Made by a program: the position numbers and the translations under genes. A model generated the notes under the pieces. It had not been told where the DNA came from. It saw only the letters and a program-made list of their open reading frames with translations, and made no database searches. Shown piece after piece: positions 31,187-43,374 of a stretch of 64,000 nt of DNA (positions are counted from its first letter, which is position 1; each line of letters opens with the position of its first letter). The stretch is from positions 25,454,640 to 25,518,639 of the forward strand of contig NC_058342.1 in NCBI RefSeq assembly GCF_905475395.1. The letters run 5' to 3'. The stretch comes from Chrysoperla carnea. Lineage: Eukaryota > Arthropoda > Insecta > Neuroptera > Chrysopidae.

Positions 31187-32159
31187 AAATATTTTTAGTC
31201 TTCATGCATGTACAATTTTTTATCCACTCTTTAATACCTCCTCCCTGTATATATAATTTGATACCTCCCACGTCTAAGTGTCTCTGTATTGGTGAAATAA
31301 TTTAAGAAATATCTATTATTTTTTTGTTTTCTTTATAAATAAAGACAACAAAATATTTTTTTAAATATTCGCTACCCAATTAAATCAATTTACAATCAAT
31401 TATTGCTCTATGATAGTCTCCTCTATATTCTAAAGTGACACCTACTAATTTAATGAATTTGATAGGTCTATAAATTTATAAATCTTTCTATTTTTGCCAT
31501 AGCCACATCTCCCAAATCAGGCCTCAGATCGAAATTTGGTAAAGAGCTTTTCCGTTTGTCTTGATAAGCTTAATTTACTGGTATAATTTTCTGCTATGAA
31601 TAACAGAACACTTTGTATAGTAGTACAAAATATCTTTACTCCTAATTTAATCAAAATCTAAGAATTTTGTTCGATTTTTGATTTGTTATAGTGTAGATCA
31701 TGTGAACGATTTCGAAATTAACAGAACGCAATCAAAAGAAAATTGTCGTTTGATTTTGGTACAGAACCATAATTTAAAATGTAAAGATAGGTATTAAGTG
31801 CATAATACTTTCTAAAACTTTTTTTAAAGGATTTATTTATTAATAATTTGAATAGAATAACATAACAAAAGTAAATCATAATAATATGATTCTTATATTT
31901 ATTTCTTAGAAAATAGAAATTGAATAATGAAATACTGAAATAGTGTCACTTAATAATTTCGTAGGATGAACATAATATAGAATAAAGTTTATTTTTTTAA
32001 TAAAAAAAAACCTACGCAGCATGGAATTTACCATTTGTTAAACAAAAAGTTTCTTTTAATTAATTGTTTTATCAGTGAGTGTTTTTTAAAAATTTGGAAG
32101 ATTTTTGTAATATTTTCCGTGTTTTTGAAATATTGAAATGTAAAATATTTTTGAAGTAA

Positions 32160-32650
32160 TACGGAAGCGACGGCGATACCGTTCCACCAGGTACCTCTGA
32201 GACCAATTCTGTAACGACATTCGTGTTCAGCGATCCCAACAACTCCCAAGTAACGAGTTTGGACTGATTATATGAAGAATTTCTTGCAAACTGCAGGAGG
32301 CGACGAGCATACCGTTGCACCAGGTACCTCTGATACCAATTCTGTCACGATATTCGTGTTTAAGGACATCAAAAACCCATAAGTAACGAGTTTGGACTGA
32401 TTATAGGACGAATTTCTCGAAAACTCGTGCCAGGTACATCAGGGACCAATTCTGTCACGAAATTCATGTTCAGCGACCCCAAAAAACTTCGTGTCACGAG
32501 TTTGGATCGATTATATAACAAATTTCCCGAAAACTCCACTAGACGACGAGAAACCGTTTACAATGAGCACCAGGTACCCCTGAGACCAATTCACACAATA
32601 TTCGTGTTCAGCGATCCCAAAAACTTCCGTGTAATTAGTTTGAAATCATT
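32160..32650 (+). repeat. Four-unit tandem array, ~110-140 base units
   Basis: CCAGGTAC..C..GACCAATTC recurs at 32187, 32320, 32430 and 32570. Each unit also has ATTCGTGTTCAGCGATCCC, AGTAACGAGTTTGGA and ATTTCTCGAAAACTC. Spacing is 133, 110 and 140 bases. GC is clearly higher than in the flanks. Small frames across it do not keep phase between units, so it is not a protein repeat. Confidence 0.8.
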
Positions 32651-32865
32651 CAAATCTCTATTAACCGAATTGTAAATTTAATATTAACGGTAAATTTAAA
32701 ATGCAATCATAAAATGCATATTAATTATGCTGATTGCATATTTTAATTTCTTATAAATCAGACGATATAAGACGAAAAGTAAGAATACAATTATTCGATA
32801 TCGGACAATTTCTTTAATTCAGCTTTGGATTTTTCGAAAACCAAGCCAGATATGGAATAATTTTT

Positions 32866-33430
32866 ATACCAAGCATATATGTAATATGCAAGGTATATTA
32901 AGTTTAGTCCCAAGTTTGTAACGCTTAAAAATATTGATGCTACATAAAAAATTTTGATATAGGTGTTCATAAAATCACTTCATTAGTCCATTTCCGTGTG
33001 TCTGTCTGTCTGTCTGTCTGTCTGTCGTCTGTCGCCTGTCCGTCTGTCATCACGATTACTCAAACACGAAAAGAGACATCAAGCTGAAAATTTTACAGCG
33101 TACTGAGGACGTAAAAAGTGAGGTCGAGCTCGTAAATGAGCAATATAGGTCATTTGGGTTAGAGATAGAACAAAAGTTTAAATATAAAAAATATTCCTTA
33201 TAATAACCAACTTTTGTTTGAAACATTTTTTCGTAAATATCACTGTTTACCCGTGTGGGCGCAAATTAGGCGTAAATTGTATGTAATTATGGGAATATTA
33301 GTTGTATGTAATTATGGGAATATGTATGTGTGACATGTATGTATGTGTAATGTGACAGAGTCATCAACACTGTCTATGCATGGTATTTCAACAATTGACT
33401 CAGTCAATTGTTTGTTTTCACATGTTTTTC
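32866..33430. mobile_element. Family A right half
   Basis: Contains the AGGTATATTAAGTTTAGTCC start, a (TCTG)n tract at 33001-33024, CGAGCTCGTAAATGAGCA, CCCGTGTGGGCGCAAATTAG and the terminal CAATTGACTCAGTCAATTG arm. One half of the fold-back only. Confidence 0.75.
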
Positions 33431-33829
33431 TTATTTTTCGTCTATATTCATGAAGTTGTAAAAAAAAATTAGATAAAAATAATACCAACCCTTCTGGAAT
33501 AAATTTTTGTTTAAACCAGAGATTCTGATTTTGAAGAATTTTGAAGTTGGCAACCCTAATATCGTAAAAAGTTGCTGTTGAAAGTACCTTGAGGCATACT
33601 TTTCATAAGCTATCAATTTTCATTTGTTAAGTGTATATAATGACTTAATTTAATAACAAAAAAATTATCATTAATTAGTAAATTAACTTTATAGTAAGTA
33701 TTTTGCTTGGATAATTTTAGATAAAAAGAATTTAAAAGAGTTAATTTGTATGTATATCAGTGGTACTAAAACAATTTTGCACGACTGCTAGAAAATTATT
33801 GACTATATAAAAACGGCGAAAATATTACA

Positions 33830-34000
33830 AGGGTCTAAGGGGAATTTTAGTTTCCAGTTTCTCCAAAATATAGCTTTGAATAGAAGATCTATTAATATTA
33901 TAATTTCATACCAATTCAAAGAGGTCAAATTTATGAGAGAAAATTTTTTTTGGTTAAAAATTCATTTCAATGCGTGTGACTTTTTAAGTCAAAAATTGAT
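33830..34000. mobile_element. Family B scrap
   Basis: Shares the TAATTTCATACCAATTCAA region with 1616-1700. Degenerate. Confidence 0.45.
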
Positions 34001-34944
34001 TCCAAATTAGGGATAAAAGCTCTTGTGGAATTATTTTGAGTGTTTTATAAATATAGTGGCATCTATAAAATTGAACAAATAACAAAGAATTTAAAACTAT
34101 AAAACAAACAATATTTTTAAATGGAATTATTAAATCAATATTACTTAAAGTACAATGCCCTTAAATTGTATATTGTAACAGGTATACCTAACGACACCTG
34201 TATTTCAAATAATGTACTTTTATATCGATTTGACGTAACGATCAATGCAGTCTAGGCGTTGAACGTTACTTTTATGAAAAATACATAATCGTCTGGTAGT
34301 TGATACTAAAATAAGATTTATTTTTTCTGTACTTGATTGGAAGCACTGCCGCTTCTACGATGTTATGCTTTGAGCTACTAGAAGGGATTAAATAAAAATT
34401 TATTTAAGCAACCTTACTGGATGTTATTAATCACTCAATGTTACCAGACCAGTAGAAAAAAATTTCATTCACCTCTAAAAAAGCACCTAGGCTGCGCCAA
34501 TCATGATTATATCTGCCACGAAATTTTAAACAAATGACTGTTGCCATTAAATATTTCAGAATCACAAAATAGTTTTTTTCCACTTCGACAATTTATTCCA
34601 CCGAATTGGGGATCTACGGAGATGACATTTGAGGTCATTAATCAATGGGATTTTTAAAAATCAAGAAATTTCCAAATGTTAAAAACCTACATTTTCATTG
34701 CTATCAAACAATCGCACCCTAAATGGAAACATGTCGGTTTTACGTACATACATTGTCATTCATTGTTCATTACAAAAAAATTTCTTAAAAGTCGAATTTT
34801 CGGGAAAATTCAAAAATATTCACTTAGATAATTGTGTGTGTAGCTGTGAATTTTACAACGGGTAATATATATGTTTGCAATTTCCATGTTGTAATGGAAA
34901 TGAAAATAGCGAAGTACTTTTAATTTATATTTTTACTAGATTGA

Positions 34945-35405
34945 TATCCGCCCGCTTCACTGGGCTTAAAAGTAAAAATCACCGCTTTATAGCCTCCACC
35001 CTCTCTTGATATACACAGTTTTCAATTTTGTTAAATTAAAAATATTTATAATTCATTGTGTATATCAGAATAGTTGGTCATGATTTGTTTGACATTTTCT
35101 ATTTTAAATTTTTACAGAATTCTTTAATTTATGGTTCAAAATGATGATCATAGATCTACTCCATCTAGAATCATCATTTTGAACTATAAATTAAAGATTT
35201 CGGTAAAAATTTAAAAGACGGTAAATGTCAAATTTTATTTTTTTTACATATATCTTTATAAATTATAGTTCATGTGTTATTCTGATATATATCAGCTATA
35301 TTTCTGTACAGTTTCATTAAAAATCATTCGCTAGTTTTAGCGTGAAAGCGTAACAAACAAACAAACAAACAAACATGCTTACTTTCACATTTATAATATA
35401 TATAG
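34945..35405. mobile_element. Non-autonomous element ending in CTTTCACATTTATAATAT
   Basis: Left part TGATATCCGCCCGCTTCACT, also found reversed at 53015-53043. Right part has (AAAC)n then TTACTTTCACATTTATAATA, the reverse of the 8608 element start. A 60-base hairpin pair around TCTACTCCATCTAGAATC lies at 35090-35230. No coding sequence. Confidence 0.55.
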
Positions 35406-36039
35406 GGATAGGGGTAAATGTAAGAATTTTACTGCCGTTTATTCTATTTTTTCCAATCATGAAACCGATCTCTGTGAGACAGTTATGATTTTAATAAATT
35501 AATGTCATAAAAATGGCACTAAGCTTCTGGACTAACATATAATTGAACTTTAAAAACATTCTACATACAAAATGTTTGAGAGTTACTGATTTATCTAATA
35601 AGTAAAGAGTATTAAATATCATAGACAGTTGTATATATCAATTAATGGCTTTCACTTTTTATAAAATTACCACTATTTGTTTTCAAAGAAATGTAATTTA
35701 ACACTTAAAAGGTTTTTTACTAAACAATAGTTTATTTATAGATACAGTAAATTAGTATACTCGATCTCAAAACAATTGTACCAGTCTACAGAATACTCGT
35801 GTACAAAAAAAAATAATTAAGGCTGTTCTAGACACATTTTTCATAGGCGTGAAATCATTCTTTGATTGGCGTGAAATTTTATAATTTTTTTGAGACTCCT
35901 CTTAAATATTCATTGGTGGAAAAACAAATTCATAAAGAAAATTGGTTTTTCAGATAAGAGTGGTTAAATTTACAATTGAATTTCAAGCACTGAACTGTTT
36001 ATACGAACAGGCCCGAAAATTTTTCAAAGTTAAATTTTT

Positions 36040-36246
36040 TTTATTTACACCTTTACTCTCGCGATGAGAGTTATTCTCACAATTTCTAAAGGACTTGAAA
36101 AAAAATTATTTTTAAAACTGGAGATAGATTAAAAAAAGCTAAAAAATTCCTTGCTCGAAAGATAGAAGATAGAAAAAGTTTCAACCAGTTATTTATGTTT
36201 TAAATCAAGCGTGAGCAAAATGCTCATTACGCGAGTGCTGACGGGT
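36040..36246. mobile_element. piggyBac-like MITE fragment
   Basis: Inverted partial copy of 18797-19265, ending GAGTGCTGACGGG. Confidence 0.6.
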
Positions 36247-36689
36247 TTATGTAAGCTTTTTGGATAATTTTACACAAAAATAATCTCAAAAATGGAACTA
36301 TACAGTGTTTAATGTTTGAAAAACTCAAAATGATCATTATCAAGGCTGAATAAAATGCTAAAAATATAAAATTTTTTACTTTTCCAAAATTTGATAATAA
36401 TCTTTGAACACCCTTTAATAACAAATAATTTTATTGAAAGACCCTAAATTAAATAGTTAAAGAGACCCTGTAGAATTTTTCCTTATCTAATAGTATATGT
36501 TAGTCATAAAAACAATAGACCAAGCATGTTTTAGCTTGTCTAACTTGAACTTAACATGCTATTCGACTGTATAAGAAATATTCAAGTTATATTTGCCCGT
36601 TACCATTTCGCCGTAGCAATTTACAACCTTTGCACTATCAAATGAAATTTTTAGTTAATTAAAAAAAAACACAAAAATATGACCTTAGC

Positions 36690-37195
36690 ATTTTCTTCCC
36701 TTTATATTTGATGCTACACTAGCGACTCTACAAGAAACTACATTGACTTTATAGTTTTATATAGACTAAGCTTCGCCTATCTTTCCGTATAATTAGGAGC
36801 GTGCCAACAACTGAGGTAGTTGCTTAGGTCAGCTAGGGATATTTGTTAAAAAAAATACATTTATCAAAAGAATATAGAGACATTTATCAAAAAAATATAC
36901 ATGGAATATAGGGACATTTATAAAAAAAAAAACATACATTGAATATTAAATTTTCATATCACAAAATGTTTTACATAAAACATCGGGATTTCGTTAAACT
37001 ATTTCGCTTTTTGACTTAAAAAAAAACAAAAAACTTATCACGTATCACTCTACATTAATTCTTATGAATCTACAATGGTTGGACCTAAGCAATTACCTCA
37101 GATGTTGGCAAGCTTAAAATCAATTGACACTAAGTCTATATAACTCTAAAGTCAATGATTTTCTTCTGTTCATTTTTGATGCGACACTAGCGACC
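36690..37195. mobile_element. Fold-back element D with flanking direct repeats
   Basis: Inverted ends CATTGACTTTATAG and reverse (36751, 37158), containing TTGCTTAGGTCAGCTAGGGA. An inverted relative lies at 40550-40870. Direct repeats TTTGATGCNACACTAGCGAC flank it at 36708 and 37177. Confidence 0.65.
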
Positions 37196-37711
37196 CTACG
37201 AGGAACTAGCATGTACAAGTGTAGCCATCGTTATATGAATATATAATCTATGATAACAATCTATAATAGATTATGCATTTAAAATCCCAACACCATAAAT
37301 AATAAATAAATAAAATCGATGATTGCATAAACATAAAATTGATTGATATAATTTAAAATCAAAAATCGTTTTCTAATCAATAAATAATAATATGTATTGA
37401 TAATACAATGATTTAATATGTTATTAGTATTATTATGACGAAATAAGTATTATAAAGATGATACGAATTGAATTTTAATTATATTTTGAAGTGAAGGTGA
37501 AATTATATTCGAAAGATATTGTAATATACAAATATGAATATATATAATGTTTATAAACAAAAAAAAAACCTATGGTGATGTTTTTATATGTAAAAAAAGA
37601 TGATGTGTAGCTTCAAGGTTTGGAACGATTATTGTTAAGTTTGTTCGAGCAATGTTTAAAATACCTAGCGTTTAAAAGCCTTTGTATATCTGTTTATATA
37701 AAATAAACCCT

Positions 37712-37785
37712 TTTACGGTATCACAACGGACCCTATGGTCTAAGTGTGTCCCACCCCAGGACAGCCACTCTAACCTAACCTTATA
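37712..37785 (+). mobile_element. LINE 3' tail fragment
   Basis: CGGTATCACAACGGACCC, TGTGTCCCACCCCAGGACAG, then CTCTAACCTAACCTTA. Only the tail, as used by the SINEs at 5761 and 24262. Confidence 0.8.
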
Positions 37786-38060
37786 TAAAATATATTAAGG
37801 AATACTAAGTTTAGCCCCAAGTTTGTAACACTTAAAAATATTGATGCTACGAACAAAATTTTGGTATAGATGCTCATAAAATCACCTAATTAGCTCCTTT
37901 TCGATTGGCTGTTCGCCTGTTTGTCTGTCAACACGAAAACTCAAAAACGAAAAAAGATATTAAAAGTGAGGTCAAGTTGGATAATGAGTCACATAGATCA
38001 CTTGGGTCTTGGGTCCGTAGGACCCATCTTGTAAACCGTTAGAGATAGAACAAATGTAAA
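37785..38060. mobile_element. Family A right-half fragment
   Basis: AATACTAAGTTTAGCCCCAA to GGTCCGTAGGACCCATCTTG and the GTTAGAGATAGAACAAA end. Directly abuts the LINE tail at 37785. Confidence 0.7.
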
Positions 38061-39116
38061 CGGAGGTAAAACCCATTCTTACGTAAGATTTTAAGAGTTG
38101 AAAATTAATATAACCTAAATTATCTGTTAAAGAATAAAAATCCTTAATTTACATCAAACTGTGAGTTTTAATCTAACTGATCCTTTTCTAACAAAGTTTT
38201 ATTACTCGGAAAAATGAGATTGAATCTTACGTGAGAAGAAGGAGGGGATACTCAAGAAATCTTAGGTATGCTTACGTGGAGGGAAGGGAACTTATGTTTT
38301 AGTCCATTGAAAATCTTGAAACGAAGTGAATAAAAAATAAACATAGATTTTCCCTGATTTAAACAGGATTTATTCATAGAGATAATACCACCGAACTGTA
38401 AAGTGATCGCTCACACGAGTGATCGCAATAAGCGCAACAGAGACAGATAAAGTAGGCGCGCATAGCTATAGTTGGCGTGTTATCTTTGTTTTTCTTACGT
38501 GCCTGCAATTTCTGGCCCTTTCTACCTCTCTCACTGTGGTCAAGAATTCATTAAATGCGTTTCCTATGTCTACATAGCTCTATGGTTTTATCTCTATGGA
38601 TTTATTCGATTTTCCGATTAATTTCCAATTCATAATAGAAAATCTATTGGAGTTTTTTTTTTTTACTAGATAATGGAATAATTGTATAGGCCATCTTCAA
38701 AACAATTTGGAATGGCCTTGACTTGTTAAAAATTATTTAAAAAATGTAGTCTCAATGGTAATAATTCATTATAGGTAACATTCAAGACTCGATTGTATAA
38801 ATATGGACTTATAATAATCTTTTATAAATACAAACATTGGCAGTGAAAGTGTACGAACAGAAAGCAATTGACAATAAAGTAACGACCTCAATATAAGAAA
38901 TTATTCATTTTTCACAACTAAATTATATAATTGAAGATTGAAGATTGAAGAGATATATTACTAAATCCTGGTTGCTTGAACTGTCATCACTCTAAAAAAT
39001 ATTAATCTTTAAAGGAAGTACGAGCGCCAGAGTAATTTTGGAGAAAAGGCTTGATATTTTTTTATATGAAGTTGAAGTTTATGGAAGTCTAAATCCTGCA
39101 GCTCAGTCTATGTAAC

Positions 39117-39780
39117 CTCAAAGGCACAGGACTGTCGTACGTCCTTAAATGAGCTGGCAGAACAAATGAATGTAAACCTAGAATGGATCCCGGGACACAG
39201 AGACATTCCAGGAAATTTTCTATCGGGCACAAGCATCAATAATCATCCGGGAGTATCGTTCGCAAACTGTAAGCTGCTCTTTAAAGAGAATATCTTAAAA
39301 TGGGCCAATCTTAGATGGAGGGATGATCGTACTTGTGGTACTACAAGACAGATATGGTCTGAGTACAACCGAAGGCGTTCCGAATATCTTATATCCCTTC
39401 CAAGTGCCAAAGATTAGCAAAGTTGTTGCGGCTATTACAAGACGCCTGATCCTGAGTGTATCACGACTACTGCAGGAGCTGTCACAGTGGGGAGGAGGAG
39501 GAGACAATGTCTCATCTTCTCCGTCACTGCCCAGCTCTTGCCATGAGGAGATGGACTTACTTGAGCCAGCCTATCTATGACGACCTCTCCGACCTCAAGT
39601 CCGTCGACGTCAAAGCCCTTCTGTTGTTCTTAAAAAGATCCAAATGATTCATAGAGTAGTGGCCGGAGATGGGCCAACCCTTTTTCGATATCACAACGGA
39701 TCTTATGTTCTAAGTGTGTCCCACCCCAGGACAGCCACTCTAACTTAACCTAACCCAACCTAATAAAGATGTCAAAATAT
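39117..39780 (+). pseudogene. 3' end of a non-LTR retrotransposon (RNase H and Cys/His tail)
   Basis: Frame one (to 39417) has DCRTSLNELAEQMNVNLEW and WIPGHRDIPGN, the C-terminal part of an RNase H domain as in I/Jockey/R1-type LINEs, but the DELA-like stretch is deleted. After a shift, 39456-39647 has CRSCHSGEEEET..HLLRHC, the Cys/His motif typical of LINE C-termini. The 3' UTR ends with GGACAGCCACTCTAACTTAA and CCTAACC-type units near 39750-39770. 5' truncated and dead. Confidence 0.85.
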
Positions 39781-40549
39781 TTGTTATAACAAACTGACAA
39801 TTACTCGGCATGTAAACTGCACCCGATACGATTTAAAAATCGGTACTCAATAACTCAATAGGTTACTCTCCCCTATTTGAAACAAAACTCTTTTCGTATG
39901 ACTACAACCGACTAACCATCACATGATTAGGATGTCAGCTCTTTTACTATTTTATTAATATTCAAAAGTTTCATAATCGGGTTTATCCAAATCATACTTT
40001 GGGGAATTCCTTTTCTTATATAATGAATACATACTACAAATCCTAAAATAATAATAATTTTTTAAATGATAACTTTCATTTTTTATGAATAAAACATGAC
40101 GTCATTATACATACATGAAGACTTTCTCGAGAAATTATATTTTTTTTAAATTAATAATAATAATGTTCTATGGTTCTTGTCAAATATTTATAAAAAATAT
40201 GATTGTATTTCTCTCATTTAACTTTTTTTTTGAGAATGTCACTTTTATTAAAAACAAAATTTTTGTTGTTAATATTTGTTAGTAAGAAATCTTTGTTTAC
40301 GGATATCCTGTTGAAGAGTGTGGTATTACGATTATTACGAGTATATTAGTTTTTTCAATTATTACGATTAGCGTTTAGTCAATTACGATTTCCTATTTTG
40401 TCTCATAACACATCTATCTTGTTTACTTTCTAAGAAATGCTTGTATGTAATTTTATCGACGTTTTTTCTATGACTAAAAATTCAAATAGTAACCGCGAAT
40501 TATCAAATAAGTACTCATCATTGACTTAAGAGTTATACCTATAGACTGA

Positions 40550-40870
40550 GTGTCAAACGATTTTAAGCGTGAAAATATCTGAGGAAATTGCTTAGATTCA
40601 ACCATTGTAGATTCGTAAGAAAGAATAAATTTTTTTTTTAAGTCATAAAGCGAAAAAGAGTGAAATCACGATGTTTTATGTAAAACTTTTTGTGATATGA
40701 AAAGTTGATATTCAATGTATGTGTTTTTGATAAATGTCCCTATTTTATTTTGATAAATGTATTTTTTTTATAAATATCCCTAGCTGACCTAAGCAATTAC
40801 CTCAGATGTTGGCACGCTTGTCACTGAACGGAAAGATAGGCGATGCTTAGTCTATAGAAAACTATAAAGT
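40550..40870. mobile_element. Fold-back element D, second copy
   Basis: Matches 36745-37120 in reverse, including AGCTGACCTAAGCAATTACC and GGAAAGATAGGCGATGCTTA. Confidence 0.65.
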
Positions 40871-40879
40871 CAATGGTAC

Positions 40880-41660
40880 TCATGGATAATTCAAGCTTTG
40901 GGCTAGTTTAAATTTTCCGAGCCTTGTTTTACCAGCCCTTGGCTAAGGAAAATAAAGAAAGCCTTATTTTACAAAACCTTGCTCGACGGTAATAACTAAA
41001 GGCTTGATTTACCAATCCTTGTTTAAGCCTGGACTAGAAAAGTAAGTCTTGATCTTCTAACCTTTGCCAGGCTCCGTCAAAATAACTTCTCTCTTGGTTC
41101 TCCAATGCGTAAAGTCGCTTGGGAACTAAGCCAGGACAAAAGAAGTTACTTTGAAGTGGGTATCGAAACACAGTGGAGCGAAGGGCAGCAAAACGATTGA
41201 TGAACTGGCCTATCCTGAGACCACGCTCTCATCAAGGACTGGGTGAGTATTTGAATAGGAAATGAAAAAACACGACAGGTTGCAGATAATTTAAATAAAC
41301 GATAATCGAGTACAACTCCGGAAGGTCAATCTGCTTCAATGGCAAAAGCGGAAAGATATAAACGTTCTGATTAAGGCACTTTGAGGTCACTGCAGATTCA
41401 AAGGGATTCAACCTGCCACGCTTGTCACCAGGTGAATGACTCGTCCTTTTATCTCCTGGCAGAATATCCATGCAATATCTAGTCTTCGGTTCGTTAGTAA
41501 TGTGAGAACTGGTGGTGAAAAAACTAAAGTTGAATTCTAGCTTACCTAGCTTTCCTGACGTTAACGTCTTTTGAGTAAATGACATCCTCTTAACAAAAAC
41601 GTTTAAGATGTGCTGAGTTCGCGCACATCCAACCTCTACCAAGTGCTTTCATCTGCATCT
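40880..41660. other. Coding-like but unassigned region
   Basis: GC is higher than in the surroundings. On the plus strand a frame up to 41198 reads ARLRQNNFSLGSPMRKVAWE and DKRSYFEVGIETQWSEG with balanced composition; on the minus strand 41642-41232 is open for 136 codons with no recognised domain. Just before, CCTTG-type phrases repeat (40905-41040). May be a decayed transposon; I cannot name it. Confidence 0.3.
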
Positions 41661-41999
41661 TTTACAAGCAAATCTCATGAGACTTATCTCAGTTTTTATT
41701 AAATAAATAAAACGTTAAATGAATTAAAAAGACGGGTTGGGTCAACAGAGATCAGAAACCAAATATCTAAATGAAACGAACAAGGTATGGTGGCCGGGAA
41801 GACGAGTTAATTTTGAGGCTTTTCAGGCTTCTGCCATCCCTACTTTTTTAATTACAAGTAAGCCTAATAAAAACGTGCATAGTGTATTTTTACGCATGCT
41901 CATTACTTTCAACTATGAAACTATGCACTTAACCTATATAATCACAGACTTATATTAAAAGAAAATCAATTAGGTATATTGTTGTAATAAAGCATTTAA

Positions 42000-43005
42000 A
42001 TTGACAATTTATATAGTTTTTAAATAATTGTTTCATTGCATGTTTAGTCTTAATTGTTTAGTATATTTAGCTTTTTAAAAACCTGTGTAATTCAATTAGT
42101 AATACCCATTGTTAGTTTTTTGTCTTCAAAATAAATATATATAAAAATAATGACATAATATGTATTTTTAAGAACACTCAATAATTAGGGTTATTATTAT
42201 TAACAAATAAAAACTAACAACTCTGGTTCTGTTTGTTTTTTAACTGTCAATTACCTCAAACAAAATAGTAAACAACATTAATGAAATGTCATTCAAACTT
42301 CTATTCATATACAATTATACAAATTAAGGTTTTTCTTGAATGTCTTCTACTTTCTGCCTGATGTCCATTCATAAATTACGTCCTACAGACTTGAGTCTTT
42401 TTAGAATGTCACGTTCTTTTAAAGGCTAACCCGGTAGGATATTGTTTAAACTAATTTTATTTTAAACAAATAAGTTATATTGACCGCGGCAACCTGCACT
42501 TTTACGTTCAGGAGCATATTTTAAACCGGATCCTGCAAAAATTTGGCCAGAACTAATATAAATGTTCATCCCACAATGTAAGTGTAAGGAACATTTGTGT
42601 AGAAAAATTTAAGCTATTATTTTAAAAGCTCTAAAAAACCGAAAAAGATTTATTTAGAAACTTATTTTCAAAAAAACTGTATTTAATGGATAGCTCCTAT
42701 TATCATTTTATAAGATAAGTAATGATTATTTATTTTCACTGTAAAATTTTCAACGGTTTTCATCAAGTTGTTCAATGAAAGTAATTGATTTGTCTATATC
42801 CGCTAATGGTTTGGTTTTATATACTTCAAAATTCAATTGTTATATCAAGACAAGGGAGTATTAATTAGAACGGAACCCTCAAAGTATACTCCTCTTATAT
42901 TCGAAAAAATATTTCACTGTGATTTTATACAAAATTTTCAAATTAGAATTTTTAAGTACTTCGAAACCAAGCAATAGAGGATATTCATGTATTTTCTTAA
43001 AATAC
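42000..43005. other. Gene-free stretch
   Basis: AT-rich, no supported features. Confidence 0.5.
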
Positions 43006-43009
43006 TTTT

Positions 43010-43370
43010 AATTCATTGTTTACACCGTTATAAAATAGTAAAAAATATAAATACTGTTTAAAAATGCTGTAATTAAGTGTAAACAAATATTTAAAATAGA
43101 TAATAATTTTGAGATGTTTAAACGCAGCCCTTTGGTGTTCTCTACTGATGACGTATTAATATGTGATCTGTCAGTTGGTGACAGTTCAGTGTACTGTTTA
43201 CTACAGGTATAATACCCACGTATTTAGTAATTATAGTATATATCCATGGTAGCGCCATACAAACTATAAGTAATTTATACCATACAGTATGTCAACAAAT
43301 CTGACAAGCCACATACTATGACGTCATGTCCGTTTTAAAATTTGAATTTTGAATTTCTCTCAATAAATTT
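43010..43370 (-). repeat. Dispersed repeat without the MITE (empty-site partner of 4320-5110)
   Basis: Reverse match of the DNA flanking the 4429-4872 MITE. It has extra sequence at about 43170-43250 not present there. Confidence 0.75.
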
Positions 43371-43374
43371 GTAC

